Shown here: positions 35,217 to 46,502 of the stretch, piece after piece | Layout of the letters: every line of letters begins with the position of its first letter | Position numbering within the stretch: the first letter of the stretch is position 1 | Origin: Leucophora obtusa | Taxonomy: Eukaryota > Arthropoda > Insecta > Diptera > Anthomyiidae | Direction of reading: 5' to 3' | Assembly: GCA_949987735.1 (NCBI GenBank) | Contig: OX465296.1 | Location: 223,268,546-223,332,545, forward strand | DNA: 64,000 nucleotides | The notes under the pieces: generated by a model | What the model saw: only the letters and a program-made list of their open reading frames with translations | What the model was told of the DNA's origin: nothing | The model's database searches: none | Made by a program: the position numbers and the translations under genes

Positions 35217-35496
35217 AAAAGAAAATTATATGCCTACCTTTGCTATATGGGTTAAAAATGTTGAAACTTCCTGTGTGTGTCGTATGTTTTCTGTATTCGC
35301 CTTGTTTTTATTCATTCATAAAACGCATAAACGTAACGAGCATTTATAATTTATGTTCTGTTATCGCTTTAGTCATAACACACATACACGGCATATTTCT
35401 TTTTATTGTAATTTTGCATAGTCCAACCATCATATTCATCTTTTTTTTACTTCTTGTTATTATTTTACCCAAAAAAATGTTGCCCACCATCGAACC

Positions 35497-35553
35497 AACC
35501 AGCCAGCCAGTCACTTAGTCGGCCAAAAGCAAACCATCCAGCCAGCCAGCCAG
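35497..35553. repeat. (CCAG)n microsatellite
   Basis: Imperfect runs CCAACCAGCCAGCCAG and CCATCCAGCCAGCCAGCCAG separated by about 20 bases. Confidence 0.7.
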
Positions 35554-36725
35554 TTGTTCCAGGAAAGATTTTGTTTTTATTACCACGCACCTCTGTGTTT
35601 ATTTGCTTGCGTGTGTGTGTGTGTATTAGCTTCAGCTTATACACTTTTGCACATTCATATGTTTTTGGATTTGTGTACTATTTTAACGATATAAAAGAAT
35701 TATGGCATATTTTTATTTTATTCTTGTTTTAACTATGTACGAGTAGTAAGGGAGGTACATATATCTTACTACATGAGTTCTACTAAATATGACCTTCGTT
35801 CGTAGTATGCATGCCTGGACTTATATACATGAGATTTATGTAAATTTTAGCTGTATATGTTGGCATTTTTTTATTTTTTTGAAAGTTTTCTTAATTTAAA
35901 CAATTTAATTTAATTGGAATAAAAAAAAAGTTTTTGTAACAGAATGTTGGTTTTTAATTTATATTCAAAAAAATAAAAATTGTTTTTTCCGACCTTTTTA
36001 TTGATTAATTAGAAAATTTATTAATTCAGTTCGAGGCCAATTTCCTTATTATGAATTAACATAATAAGTACTTTTTTCAAAAACTGCTATTTTTCTTCAT
36101 CAGGATATTCTCCCAACAAATACTTCACAGAGTTTTTGCTTTCAAAAATCTCTACACTTTCAGGAATGAAAAGACGATCGTTTCGGGGATTTTCCAGGTT
36201 CCCTTCTTCAGTTTCTTTAGAAAATTTAAATTTCTAATTAGGTTTTGCAACAGTTTTAAAATAAATTCTTAAAACAACACTTTACTAAAAATTGCATTTT
36301 TGGAACTTACTAGAATTTACATAGATTTGGTTGTAGAGAAAATTCGTTTCTTTTACATACTGTCGATTGCAACTCCGCCGAGCAAAATTATGTGTTCAAG
36401 ATAACCAGATGCAGAACAACTTCTTGTTGTATGGAGTCCGTTGTACTTACTTGCTGTCAGGGATGCAAGAAACCGGCCAGTAGCGGCTTGAACCCCGCGA
36501 GCTTTTTTTTTGTATGTCGATGCTATCGAATAGAATCGATTGACGTCGGAGTGCTTTAACAAACACAAATAGCAAATAAATTGGATATTTAAAAAGTTAT
36601 TTAAAAGAATGATATTTAATGCCAACAATAAGCATATACAGCTGTTTAGAACTAATCATAAATGCTCTTATTATACATATTAGTGCTTAACGAGCACTTA
36701 GCACATTACCGTTTTATTTATATAC

Positions 36726-36759
36726 AGATGATCGCAGGTTCGATTCCTGGAGGGACCAA
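36726..36759 (+). tRNA. tRNA 3'-half-like segment (in W6)
   Basis: GATCGCAGGTTCGATTCCTG then GAGGGACCAA: a perfect B box (GGTTCGATTCC) with a pairing T stem (CAGG/CCTG). No 5' half is present. Confidence 0.6.
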
Positions 36760-37045
36760 CATATGTGTAGAAAATCATTACCAGATATGTGGTTATGTAA
36801 CTACATACTTGATAATAGTAACTAGTAACTTTTGTTATTACATTTCTTATTACCTTTATATGGCGATGTCGCGAAAAATAATGAGTTATGGTTACACACC
36901 AGCATACAAAAAATCAAAAAATATATCGTTACATATGTGCTTACCAGTACTGACAAACATAATGAGTCTAAAAATAGATTTTCAAAAAAATAAATTATAT
37001 AAAAAAAAATATTTTTTATTGTATTTTTTTTTTTTTTTATAAAAT

Positions 37046-37117
37046 TTGCTGGTGCGGGAATCAAACCTGGGTCTACAGATTGCCAGTCAATAGCCCTACC
37101 ATCTGAGCTATATCGAC
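37046..37117 (-). tRNA. tRNA-Ala(GGC)-like segment, non-functional
   Basis: Minus strand has A box TAGCTCAGATGGTAG, an anticodon arm with loop CTGGCAA (GGC), B box GGTTTGATTCC and a terminal ACCAGCA. The acceptor strands GTCGATA and ACCAGCA do not pair, so a working tRNA is unlikely. Same as 57197-57268 apart from a few substitutions. The D arm resembles insect tRNA-Ala. Confidence 0.65.
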
Positions 37118-37159
37118 ATGTAATATTTAATAAATAAAAACATAATTGAACTGCTGCAC

Positions 37160-37312
37160 ACACACATAATAATCCATGCATAAAAATACGATAAAATGTC
37201 AAAATAACAAGAAAAAAATGTAAAATATACGAAAAATGGTTTATTTTACGAATTTTTTTGTTGTTTTGACATTTATTTCGTATTTTTATGCATGGATTAT
37301 TATATGTGCACA
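37160..37312. mobile_element. Hairpin MITE
   Basis: ATAATAATCCATGCATAAAA at the left and TTTTATGCATGGATTATTAT at the right, arms about 65 bp at roughly 90% identity. The empty arrangement GCTGCACACAAG at 28872 shows it is absent from the sister copy; GCACA lies on both sides here. Confidence 0.7.
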
Positions 37313-38962
37313 AGCTTACTCGCCAACAACAATCTGAAATTATAAAACTGAAACTAGTTCCCAAAAAAAAAAAAATTAAAAACCCGTTAAGTATTTACGA
37401 AAAAAGTAACAAAGTTATTAATTTTACCTCAAAAATGTGGGTTTTTTTGAAAATCCTAAATTTTCAAAAAAACCTCCAAAATGTTCCAAGAGATATTTGA
37501 AAAAGTTGAATGCCAATGTGTTCCATAAGATGTCCTCTACCTAGGTTTTTGCGACCGTTTGCGAACGTTCATAAACTTTCGAAATTTTGCTCTCTAACTG
37601 AAAAAGTAGGTACCTTCAGATCTCGCTGATTTCCAGCATTCCAGAGTTTTAGCAAAAACTAAAAAATAGCAATAAAAATTGCCTTAAATGAAGGTTCTGG
37701 TTTTCTCACAGAGACTAGCCCCCCAAAGTCCAGGTTTGTGGGACATTTGAATGCGAATTATTAATAAGTACGAAATTAACCCTTAAACATATTTTAAGTT
37801 TTGACTTATTTCTGGCATTGAAGTTAAATTTTCAACTTTGATGTCTTCAGAAACTTATAGTAGAATTTCATGACAAATATTTTTGCGGTACATTTTAACC
37901 CTCTAACTCTTCAACTTATGGGTCTTTTTTGACAATTTTTTAAAAGGGCCAAAAGAGAGCCTTTAATTGCAGAGTTAGAGGGTTAAAATGTTCCACAAAA
38001 ATGTCCCTCGTAGTGTTTTACATAGGTTCGCTAAACATATTCTATACCTTAAATGGAAGATTCACATTTCCTATGCCGATTCACAATAAACATTTTTAAA
38101 AGAGGGGAAATTTTAACCCCCCAAAAACATAGGGCCAGACGAAAACTTTTAAAACGCCCATACACTTATATTTTTCTTTGGTCCCTCTGCCAGAATTAGT
38201 TCTCACCAGAACCCTTTTTTTTGTACAGTGTAATTTATTTTCCAACACATAACTATTTTAAATTTATGGCCGCCATATTGGATCCGCCATGCTCAATTTT
38301 TAAAATTTGATTTCGGGTTCCTATTCTGCTACCCCAAAACTTCCCCTGGTGGAAATTTTAAGTAAATCAGGCGACATAAGAAATTTAATGAAAAAATTGC
38401 CAATTTGGATCCGCCATTTTGAATTTCGAAATTTTAATTTCAGATTTCCTATATAATTGATTATTCTAAGTCCAATATAATCAGCAACAACCAAACCCCT
38501 TTTTGTGATATCTTTTAGTCTCATATACTCAATATTCTAGTTTTGGCCAAAATTCGATGATGCTGGCCCACAGTGCAGTGTTTAAAAAATATTGAGTCTA
38601 AAAATTGATTTAAAAAAATTTTCAAAAAAATCTAGAAAATTATTTTCTATTTGAAATAATGATAAAAATAAATCATTATATGTAACTCATTATTATTTGT
38701 TTTAAAATAATGCAGAAGGTAAGTGGGTATCATTACTGGTAGTCCAAAAAATATTGATATGTCATTACCGTTTCTACACTGGGTATTTATACCTAATTTG
38801 TTCAAACTAAACATTTTTTTAATTTTTCAAAATATATAGAATAAAAATTATGGAAAAAATTGCACCTTTTGCACTTGTTTAAAAAGTACTTTTATTGAAG
38901 AGAATAAAGCACAATATGTCGCAATGACAAAGTGTTGTTTTTTTGCGAGTCATCTTTCATAT

Positions 38963-39021
38963 CAAAGAATAGCTCAGGTGGACTAGCAATAATGAGGTCA
39001 CAAGTTCAATACCCGGTGCAA
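38963..39021 (+). tRNA. tRNA-like segment, shortened (in W6)
   Basis: AATAGCTCAGGTGGACTAGC (A-box region) and AAGTTCAATACCCGG (B-box region) at reduced spacing; the variable region is deleted. Counterpart of 33231-33302. Confidence 0.5.
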
Positions 39022-39446
39022 TACAATAGAGGTCGCTAAAGTCGCTTAATTTTTAACATAGAATGTAACAAAAAAATTGGTAAAAATTCAGTTTTAAAGA
39101 TATTTTGAAATTTTTTTTTTTTAATATTAGAGTATATTCGAATTAAGAAAATATAATAAAATTATAAAAAATATGTTATTCCCAACATGTCAAATTAAGC
39201 TTTGAATTTTTAAAATTTTTTTGCTGGGAGCCTAAAATATCAAAAGTTTAATAGAATTTAAAAAAAATTATGTTAATTGATTTTAAAATTTTAAGCTTTT
39301 TTTCATGCCCTTAATTATAATTTTCTATAAGAAAAAATAAAGAAAAGATCAATTTCTTAATTCAAATATAAAAAAAAAATGTTGTTTTCAAATTGTCAAA
39401 AAATGTATTTTGTATGAAGGTATGTATAGTTGATCTTTTAATTGGT

Positions 39447-39663
39447 AAATGAATGTTCTTTATTTGATTTGAGATCATACAAGTAAACTACAGAGAAGAA
39501 AAAATTTAAAAAATTCGATTAGGCCAGCAAGATAGATTACGTATTTTCTGTAGCAGCACCCGAAAATACGTATTCCATCATGCTGGCCTTGTCGAATTTT
39601 TTAAATTTTTTCTTCTCTACAGTTTATTTGTATGATCTCAAATCAAACAATAAACATTCATTT
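39447..39663. repeat. Long near-perfect hairpin, about 100-nt arms
   Basis: Left arm 39447-39548 and right arm 39560-39663 pair over almost their full length (for example GATTTGAGATCATACAA against TTGTATGATCTCAAATC; GGCCAGCA against TGCTGGCC), with about ten bases of loop. It may be a MITE; its structure would also give a long double-stranded hairpin if transcribed. Confidence 0.8.
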
Positions 39664-40187
39664 AAAATGTATTTTTGTAATTTCAACTTTTGTGGGTTAC
39701 CAAAAACTTTCTTAGGTTTTAATAAAATGGTATAATTTTATTTTTCCAAATACTAACCTAATATTATTAAAAAAAAAGTGTGAACTTTGGCAAAAACATA
39801 TTACCAATTTCATTAGTAAATTTTGAAATAAACCTGATTTTTGGTTAAAGTTCTAAAAATTGCCAAAGTTATTATTACTTTCTTTTATTATAATTAAAAA
39901 AAACTATCTACCAATTTTTTTCTAGAAATAAAAAACAAAAATTTCTTTCCAAGACTTTTTTAAGTCCCATTCACGTAATAAAAGCTGCATATATTTCATT
40001 TTTTAATTATATTACAGCTGATAAAAAAAAAAAAACAAAATTTATTTTTGAACTTGGGAAGCACACTCACTAAGGAATTACCGCTAAAATTCTCTTCCTT
40101 AGGAATGGGTTTTAAACAATATCTAATGCTGCAATAAATATATGCTAGTCAGAAATTCTTTTTCATGGCTGATAAGAAGTTATCAGA

Positions 40188-40216
40188 GAGTTGCGGGTTC
40201 GAATCCTGCCAGCTGG
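40188..40216 (+). tRNA. tRNA T-arm-like segment
   Basis: TTGCGGGTTCGAATCCTGCC is a textbook B box with pairing T stem (GCGGG/CCTGC) followed by AGCTGG. A convincing D arm is not visible upstream, so it is probably a remnant. Confidence 0.5.
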
Positions 40217-40468
40217 AAAAAATTTTTATTTATTTTATTTTTGTACACTCAATTAATTTTTGAAACGATTTAAAATTTTTTTTTAATTTTCTATTAATTT
40301 TTAATGAAATTTTATGGAAATATAAAAATTATAAATAAAAGTGTAATTCTTCAAATATTTTTTGTTAAAATACCAAAAAGGTAAATATTACAATTTTATT
40401 TGTATTTAAAAAATTGTAATTTAAAAAATCAATTTTGGTCAAATTTTTACAAAATATATTTCTTATTG

Positions 40469-40759
40469 CACTAACAGAAGAATAAAAATCCTGTAAACAT
40501 TTTAGTTAGAACTACGAAAAATAAGTTAAAAATTACGTTGCAGAAAAAACTATTTTTTTATCTACTATGCTGAAAAATTTTTTTGCGCATTTTATCAAGG
40601 TAATTTGTTATTTTTAATTACTAAAAGTTAACTTAAATGTAACAAAAATTTCCTAAATTCAACTGTTTTATTTTCCTGTTTTTATTTTACTAGTATTTAG
40701 CAAGTAGCTTTTAGTAGCTTTTTCTCATATTTTTGCAGCTTTATTTCTTTCTATGAGTG
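40469..40759. mobile_element. CACTMATAG element, short copy
   Basis: CACTAACAGAAGAATAAAAA at the left and TTATTTCTTTCTATGAGTG at the right. The right TA is intact; the left flank is TG. The interior is about half the length of copy 1. Confidence 0.6.
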
Positions 40760-40811
40760 TATTATTTTTTATAAAAAATAACGCTTAAAAAAAACAACTT
40801 TATATATTTTT

Positions 40812-41329
40812 CAAGGTTGGTTGCCGTTATCGTTATAATACCGTTATCGCTAAAATACCGTTTCAAATTGAATACCGTTACCGTTACCAATACCTCTAAA
40901 AATTTCTCCAAATACCGTTATCGTTACCGATACCGTTATTTTTAATGGTGGTTACCAGTATTTTACCGGTATTTATTAATTTATATAAAAATGCAAATTT
41001 TTTGACTTTTTTGTAATAATTTTAAGTTTTTTTTTCTACAAAAAATTTATGGATAATAATTTTATTTATTAAAACTACCAGCATTGAAGATAAAGCATAT
41101 AGAACGTATTTTTAACACGTAAAATTAAATATATGTGAAGGTTTTACTTATTTTTATATGTTTTTAACATATTTTATAATACCGGTACGTACCGGTATTG
41201 CTGTTTCGATAACGGTATACCGTTACCGGAACAGTCTTAAATACCGTTACCTTTACCGTTACCGAAACAAATAAAATTCAATACCGTTACCGTTACCCTT
41301 ACCGTTATTCGTTTCGGTAACCAACCTTG
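40812..41329. mobile_element. hAT-type element made of TACCGTTA units, copy 1
   Basis: CAAGGTTGGTTGCCGTTAT at the left, GTAACCAACCTTG at the right, perfect 8-bp duplication ATATTTTT (40804-40811, 41330-41337). Both sides are arrays of TACCGTTA/TAACGGTA-type units around a plain A+T-rich centre. No ORF. Confidence 0.85.
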
Positions 41330-41434
41330 ATATTTTTCCAATATGTTATATATTTTTGTTAATAAAAAATTAAAAAAATGAAGATAACAACAATTTACTG
41401 AACAAGACTGCTAAAAGTCAGCTATTATTTATAA

Positions 41435-41510
41435 CAAGCGATAGCACAGGGGGTAGAGCGTCTGCTTGAAACGCCAACAAGTGTATGTTCAAACCGCACA
41501 TGCTGCATGC
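41435..41510 (+). tRNA. tRNA-like segment with A and B boxes
   Basis: GCGATAGCACAGGGGGTAGA (A box, D arm GCAC/GAGC), loop TTGAAAC (anticodon would be GAA), and TGTATGTTCAAACCGCACA (B box in a mostly paired T arm). Acceptor ends do not pair. It is followed by a T-rich run. Not clearly inside a CCCAG element. Confidence 0.5.
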
Positions 41511-41853
41511 TGATTTTCTGTTTTTTATTAAGTTAAAATAAAAAGATGATAAAAAGAACTTCCTTTTCATTGGTTCAAATATACGTAATTTGTTTTTCAA
41601 TAGAACAACTTCCTTCCTATGACAAGCCAATGTTTAATTCATCGGTGAAAAACACTAAAAAGAACAACTCCCTATTCAACAGTTGCAGTGTTTTAACTAC
41701 TTCTTTTTCGTCACTTTTTTTCCTGGTTAGTTTTTGATCGACCAACTTGTAATAACTGTTCTCTTTTCCAATTTAGCTTGTTTTTATGTTTTTTTCTGCA
41801 TCAAATTTCTTTATTAGCAACTACTTTCATTGTTTCTCTGTACTGTTTTTGAT

Positions 41854-42075
41854 ATATATAGAAAAAACTCTGCAAAAAAATTATTTAAAACTACTAAAAA
41901 TTAGTTAAAAATGATGCTGCTAAGAAAAAACGGTAAATTAGCACATTATTTTTGCTATATATTAGTAAGATAGGAACAGCAAAAATAAAGCTACATTTCT
42001 GTAGAAATAGAAAATAATAAATTAAACTGCTAGAATCAGCAACAAATTTTGCTAATTCTAGCAACAACGAACACA
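41854..42075. mobile_element. CACTMATAG element fragment
   Basis: AACTACTAAAAATTAGTTAA, AATGATGCTGC and TATATATTAGTAAGATAGGA words match the left half of copy 1 (4552-5206). The ends are lost. Confidence 0.5.
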
Positions 42076-42707
42076 CAAACATACAGACATACAAATAGTA
42101 GCCAAAGTGTGGCTTTCAAAATAAGTTGATTTATGGCTGGTTTTACCAAATTAGACAGTTCATATACAAAATTACAAAATTCTCGTCCCATTGAATTTTT
42201 GTACCTTATGTAATGTCTCATTTTGTGTACTTCAAGTTATCATTTTCTTACTGCGGACAACTGAAGAGTTGGGGTGATGCCCACGAAACAATTGTATTGT
42301 CCTATCATGAAAATTATCAACCTTTTTGAAACAGCAAATAAAATCTAATATGACAATATCTTATTAGAATTTGGACTTGAGGTAGAACAATATTCTAACT
42401 AAATATGTTTATGAAAATATGGAAAGTCCAAAAAAAACATTTTTTGTATTTTTAATGCAAAAAATAAAATAATTGTCAAAGCTGTATTCAAATAAACTGT
42501 ATCAAATGCTTTAAAGCTTCATTAGTCTGGTAGTATCGTAAAGTATCGTGTCAGCTGTTTACTTTTAGTTAATGACAGTATACACAACTACTTAGTTTGG
42601 AAGTACATTTGAGGTAAGAAAATCTATTGAAAATAGATTTCTACTTCACGATACCTCATTTCGCCGCACTTTACTTCCAAACTAATTTGGGCTTTAGAAG
42701 CAGTAAT

Positions 42708-42870
42708 TAGTTGATTTTTTGGATGTTGTTTAGATTTGCATCTCAAAAAGCTTTAAAAATATACTAACAAATATTTCGGAAGCAGTGAAAGAAGTAATTT
42801 TTTCAAAGTTGTTCAGAATTACTTCTAAAAAAGCAGTATAAATACACTAACGGAAGCTACGAAAAAGTGT
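42708..42870 (+). mobile_element. CCCAGC element fragment W7
   Basis: Carries the duplicated GGAAGCAGTGAAAGAAGTAA / CAGAATTACTTCTAAAAAAG modules of the W family (compare 33570-33770). No termini. Confidence 0.55.
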
Positions 42871-45458
42871 TTTATAAAGAATGAATTTTCATTTTTTTTT
42901 GGCTGCGAATTTTTATTTAAGATTAACAGTAAGTATTTTATTTTATTTTCATCAAAACATTTATATTAATTCTGATCGAAAATAAATTACATTTTAAACT
43001 ATAAAGCATACTAACTACGTAGCGGGCATTGCCTGCTAACATTTGATAAAGGGTATACAAATTTGTAATATATCTCGAAATTTCCTAGCGGTTTGTGCAA
43101 AAACACCGGAGAATTCAATAATAAAGTAACCATGACAGCAGACGCTATTTTGTTGGCGGGAAATATACAAAAATTTGAACATGCGCTTTAATGCCAAAAC
43201 ATTGTTGTAACCCAACTCTGAGTAATATCACAAGAGCGCATGACAAATCTCTTGCAAAAGGAAGGCATTTAAGAATGTAAAACTAGTTATATACAGGGAT
43301 AGAGAGGGAAGGAGTAAGAGTTAATAAAAACTTTCTCCTTTTCAGTAAACTGTTACTGTGTTGTAACATTTTCAATAATCTTCTCAATGTCTGTTCGTGT
43401 ATGAGTGTAAAACTGATTTTTTGTTTATTTTTATTTCGTTAGCTTCATGTGTCGGAATGTATGCAGAGTAATTTTTTTTATTTTTTTTGGGAATGTTAAG
43501 TAGTTTATCATTATTCTATTACATTTTTTCGTTAGTTCCGTTCTGTTTATTTCTCCCTGAAATGGAAAAGAAGACTTTTTTGAGGAGTGAGTTAAACTTA
43601 TGTGTTGGCAATGTAGTTTATAGGTAAAAAGAGTATTTTAGTCTGGTGAGTACTATACAAAGTTGTGGGTGATTTAAAGTGAGACTTTTCGTATTTTGTT
43701 TTTTTTTTTTCTTTTGATTCGGTTTCAATTTCTGTATGTCTGTTTTATTGTATTTTTCTTTTTCCCAACTGTTTTGTTTGTAATGTATGCGGGTAATGCG
43801 AGCATTGCCTCATATTGTTCAGAGTGTCTGGAACATTGACGCACGTAGCGCAATGTCAAGTTGACACTTTTTTGCGTGTATGTTGTAGTGCATACTCTAT
43901 ACCAGACTCGTCTTTTAAACACACGTTCGTATGCGAGTGTAAATGTTTTCATGTAAGTATGGTGTATATGTAAACTTTTTGGCAATTGTGAACCACTGGA
44001 ATGCGCCTGAAACCTTTTTTCTGTATTTGTTTTTGATAGTTGTAAAAATGACCAGCGGCAGAAATTTGTGGTTATGAATTTAATAGTTTTTTTATGTTCA
44101 AAAATTTTAAAATTCCAAAAAATGCTCTTAATCAAAAAAAAAAACATTAATTTTAAATATTTTTAGTTTCAGCTTTAAGTTTTTTGTTTGTTTTGTAACT
44201 TTTTGTATGTATTAAAATTTTTCGGTTTTGTCAAAACTTTTATCTGTACTTTTTGTCCGCTTTTTATCATAAGTTTAATTGTTTTAAGAAGATTTTCTAT
44301 CTTAAAATGCATTGGTAGACAACCTATTGCAACAGCATCCACTTTTTAATTTGTTAATGGTACCTGCGCATTTTATTAGCTTTGTGGTACCAAAGAGTAC
44401 ATTATTTTTTTTTCACTTCCATCCCACTCACTCCCGCAGTTTATACGTAAACAGCATTTGATTTTTAGCTTCCATAATTGAAATAATAGTTTGTGGTTTT
44501 TTGTTGGATATTTAAAATTCCAAAGCTGCCAATCTTAAATTACTACACTGGATTCCAAAATTTGTGGTATATGATCCCACATAGACCAGTATAATTTATA
44601 CATAATTTATATAATTTTATAAACTACCGAATGTCTAAAACCATGTGAATCCTTTCATTTTAGGTATAGAATGTGTTCAACGAACTTATGTAAAACGCTA
44701 CAAGGAACATTTTGCGGAACGTTTTAAGCCACTAACTCTTCAACTTTCGGCGCTTTTTTGTCTCTATCTAAAAAGGGATCAAAAAAGACCCTTTATTTGA
44801 AGAGTAAGAGAGTTAAAATTCTAGATTGAAAGAAGTTTAAAGGTTTCAATGAGAAAATGCCTCTTAATTGGAGAGATCAAAAGTGCCAGAAAATTGCACA
44901 AAAATGGAAAACAACTTGTAATAAAATTGGATCTAAATAATTAATTTTTTTTTTAAAGGTAAAATAGGTCTTACGAAATGAACCTCAATAAAATAAAAGC
45001 TGAGAATAAGTTTCATAATGAAATAACCCCCTTTGTCGGAATTTGAAATTGGGTTTTGATTGTGTTTCGCAGAGCCATTTCAACTGAAATAGAAATTTCT
45101 CTGTTCAAATCCATAATATTCACTTTTTATTCATTATTAGGATGATATAAACCGCGCGATTTATTTTAACAAAATCAAATTTTTGCCCGAAGCACATTTT
45201 TCAACTAGTTTCTTATGTACTTAAATAAATGATGGCGCCCAATAACTTAACTTTTTTTTTAACAAAATGAAATAACCACCAAAAATGGAATAACCCCCCA
45301 AAAAATTAAAAGGCAATAATGTTCAAACTGTTTTAATTTTATTTCAATTGAGAATTTTTTCATAATGAAATAATCTCAATATTTAAAAATTAAATAAACA
45401 AACATTTATACGTCATTTCTTGGATGTTATTTAATTTCATGGGGGTTATCCGTATCAT

Positions 45459-45491
45459 CGCAGATGTACATATTTACATCTGCGATGATAT
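45459..45491. repeat. Short perfect hairpin
   Basis: ATCATCGCAGATGTA and its exact inverse TACATCTGCGATGAT separated by about four bases. Not a terminator in this eukaryotic context; significance unknown. Confidence 0.6.
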
Positions 45492-46012
45492 TTTTAAGAG
45501 AAATTTTCAAATTTTAAAAATTTTTAGAAAAGGACTTTTAAAAGACAACTAAAATTAAGGTGGTACGCGAGAAACATTTACAACAAAAAAATTGTCCGTT
45601 TCTGGCACGCGGCGAAAAAAGTCTTGCCACCCCTGTGATACAGAGTATACCCGTTTTATGCTAGTGTTTATTATGAAGTACCAAAAAAAAATTACCTAAA
45701 GTCACTTTTTTAACATATTTATGTACATTATTACAATAGCCCCATTCACAATCCTGTGCATTTGAGATTGCAAAATGGTGCAATTGCAAATATTTGCTAT
45801 AAATTGTGAACGGTCTTTTTATGTTTGTTTGCAACACTTGTTGCAAAGCACGAAATTCACAGCTGATTAGTAAAAAAACAAAGTTAATTTATACTGACAT
45901 TATCGCTACAATAAATTTTAAGTCGAAAAAAGCATCAAATTTTTATTTAGAATTTAGCGTTTATTTTTTTAATTAGAAATTTATTAATTTAAATCTATTA
46001 GTTTGGTTTATT

Positions 46013-46429
46013 CATGGATGGTTATCGTTAGGGTAACGATATTTTATGTTATTTCGGTAACGGTATTTTAAGGGTAACGATAGTCGGTTATTTCGATGCA
46101 TCCCGCAATTTTTTTTTACAAAAAACACACGAGATTAAAAACATAACCAATTTATAAAATTAGTGTACAAAAAATACTCAATAACCACGTGAAATTACCA
46201 AAAGCAGAAAATCAAAAATAACAGTAACGGTATTTTTGGGATAATGCTATTTCATTTATTTCGGTAAGGGTATTTTAAGGATAACGATATTTTATTTATT
46301 TCGGTAACGGTATTTTAAGGGTAACGGTATACCGGGTATTTCGGTAACGGTATTTTAGGGGTAACGGTAGTCAGTTGAAAGGGTTTTTAATCGATAACGG
46401 TATTTTAGCGGTATTGCCTGCCAACCCTG
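46013..46429. mobile_element. hAT-type element made of TACCGTTA units, copy 2
   Basis: Left CATGGATGGTTATCG, right GCCTGCCAACCCTG. Flanks GGTTTATT and AGTTTATT match at 7 of 8. The interior is mainly GGTAACGGTATTTTA units. It is the same family as 40812-41329, more diverged. Confidence 0.65.
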
Positions 46430-46502
46430 AGTTTATTTTTTTTTTTTATTTCAACTCAGCTGCCAGCTACCAGCAGTTTGCAATTAAGTGTTGCATATGC
46501 AT

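Larger units (their letters stand above)
33982..36660. other. Unannotated stretch
   Basis: A+T-rich, no recognisable gene. It holds the inverted repeat at 34697-35216 and a CCAG tetranucleotide run at about 35497-35553, listed separately. Frames at 35240-35732 and 36353-36628 show no recognisable domain. Confidence 0.4.
36762..38787. mobile_element. CCCAGTGTAGAAA element with tRNA-like cargo, copy 2
   Basis: Left end decayed (TGTAGAAAATCATTACCAG), right end ACCGTTTCTACACTGGG. Internal order matches 28093-30064: TATATGGCG, CACCAGCATAC, the Ala-like tRNA segment, and GAGTCTAAAAAT...AATCATTAT. It is enlarged by a hairpin MITE (37160-37312) and about 1.2 kb of other sequence (37313-38580), including a CTCTAACTC foldback (37905-37990) and GGATCCGCCAT words related to 2812. 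Confidence 0.65.
36662..39050 (-). mobile_element. CCCAGC element W6, interrupted
   Basis: Family segments with tRNA-like parts flank the inserted CCCAGTGTAG element: GATCGCAGGTTCGATTCCTG at 36726 and, after the insertion, CTTTTATTGAAGAGAATAAAG (38890), ATCAAAGAATAGCTCAGG (38961) and ACCCGGTGC. Orientation is opposite to W1. Outer ends are not well defined. Confidence 0.6.
39051..40468. other. Unannotated A+T-rich stretch
   Basis: Apart from the hairpin at 39447-39663 and a possible tRNA-like T arm at 40188-40216, nothing recognised. Confidence 0.4.
42076..45737. other. Unannotated stretch with minor repeats
   Basis: A possible short inverted repeat at 42530-42688 (TTAGTCTGGTAGTATCG against TACTTCCAAACTAA), a CTCTTCAACTT foldback at 44725-44820 related to 37905 and 63940, and the small hairpin at 45459. 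The 140-residue minus-strand frame at 43725-44147 has no recognisable domain. No exon supported. Confidence 0.35.

Noticed and set aside
36822..37364. 180-residue minus-strand frame and its relative at 57166-57489
   Set aside because: Both read through the tRNA-like segment (CRYSSDGRxIDWQSVDPGLIPAP) of the CCCAGTGTAG element; shared because the element is shared.
40812..41329. TACCGTTA array as telomere-like or centromeric repeat
   Set aside because: Bounded by inverted ends and a perfect 8-bp duplication, so it is a transposon interior.
43725..44147. 140-residue minus-strand frame
   Set aside because: Low-complexity ends, no recognisable domain and no splice context; could be chance in A+T-rich DNA.
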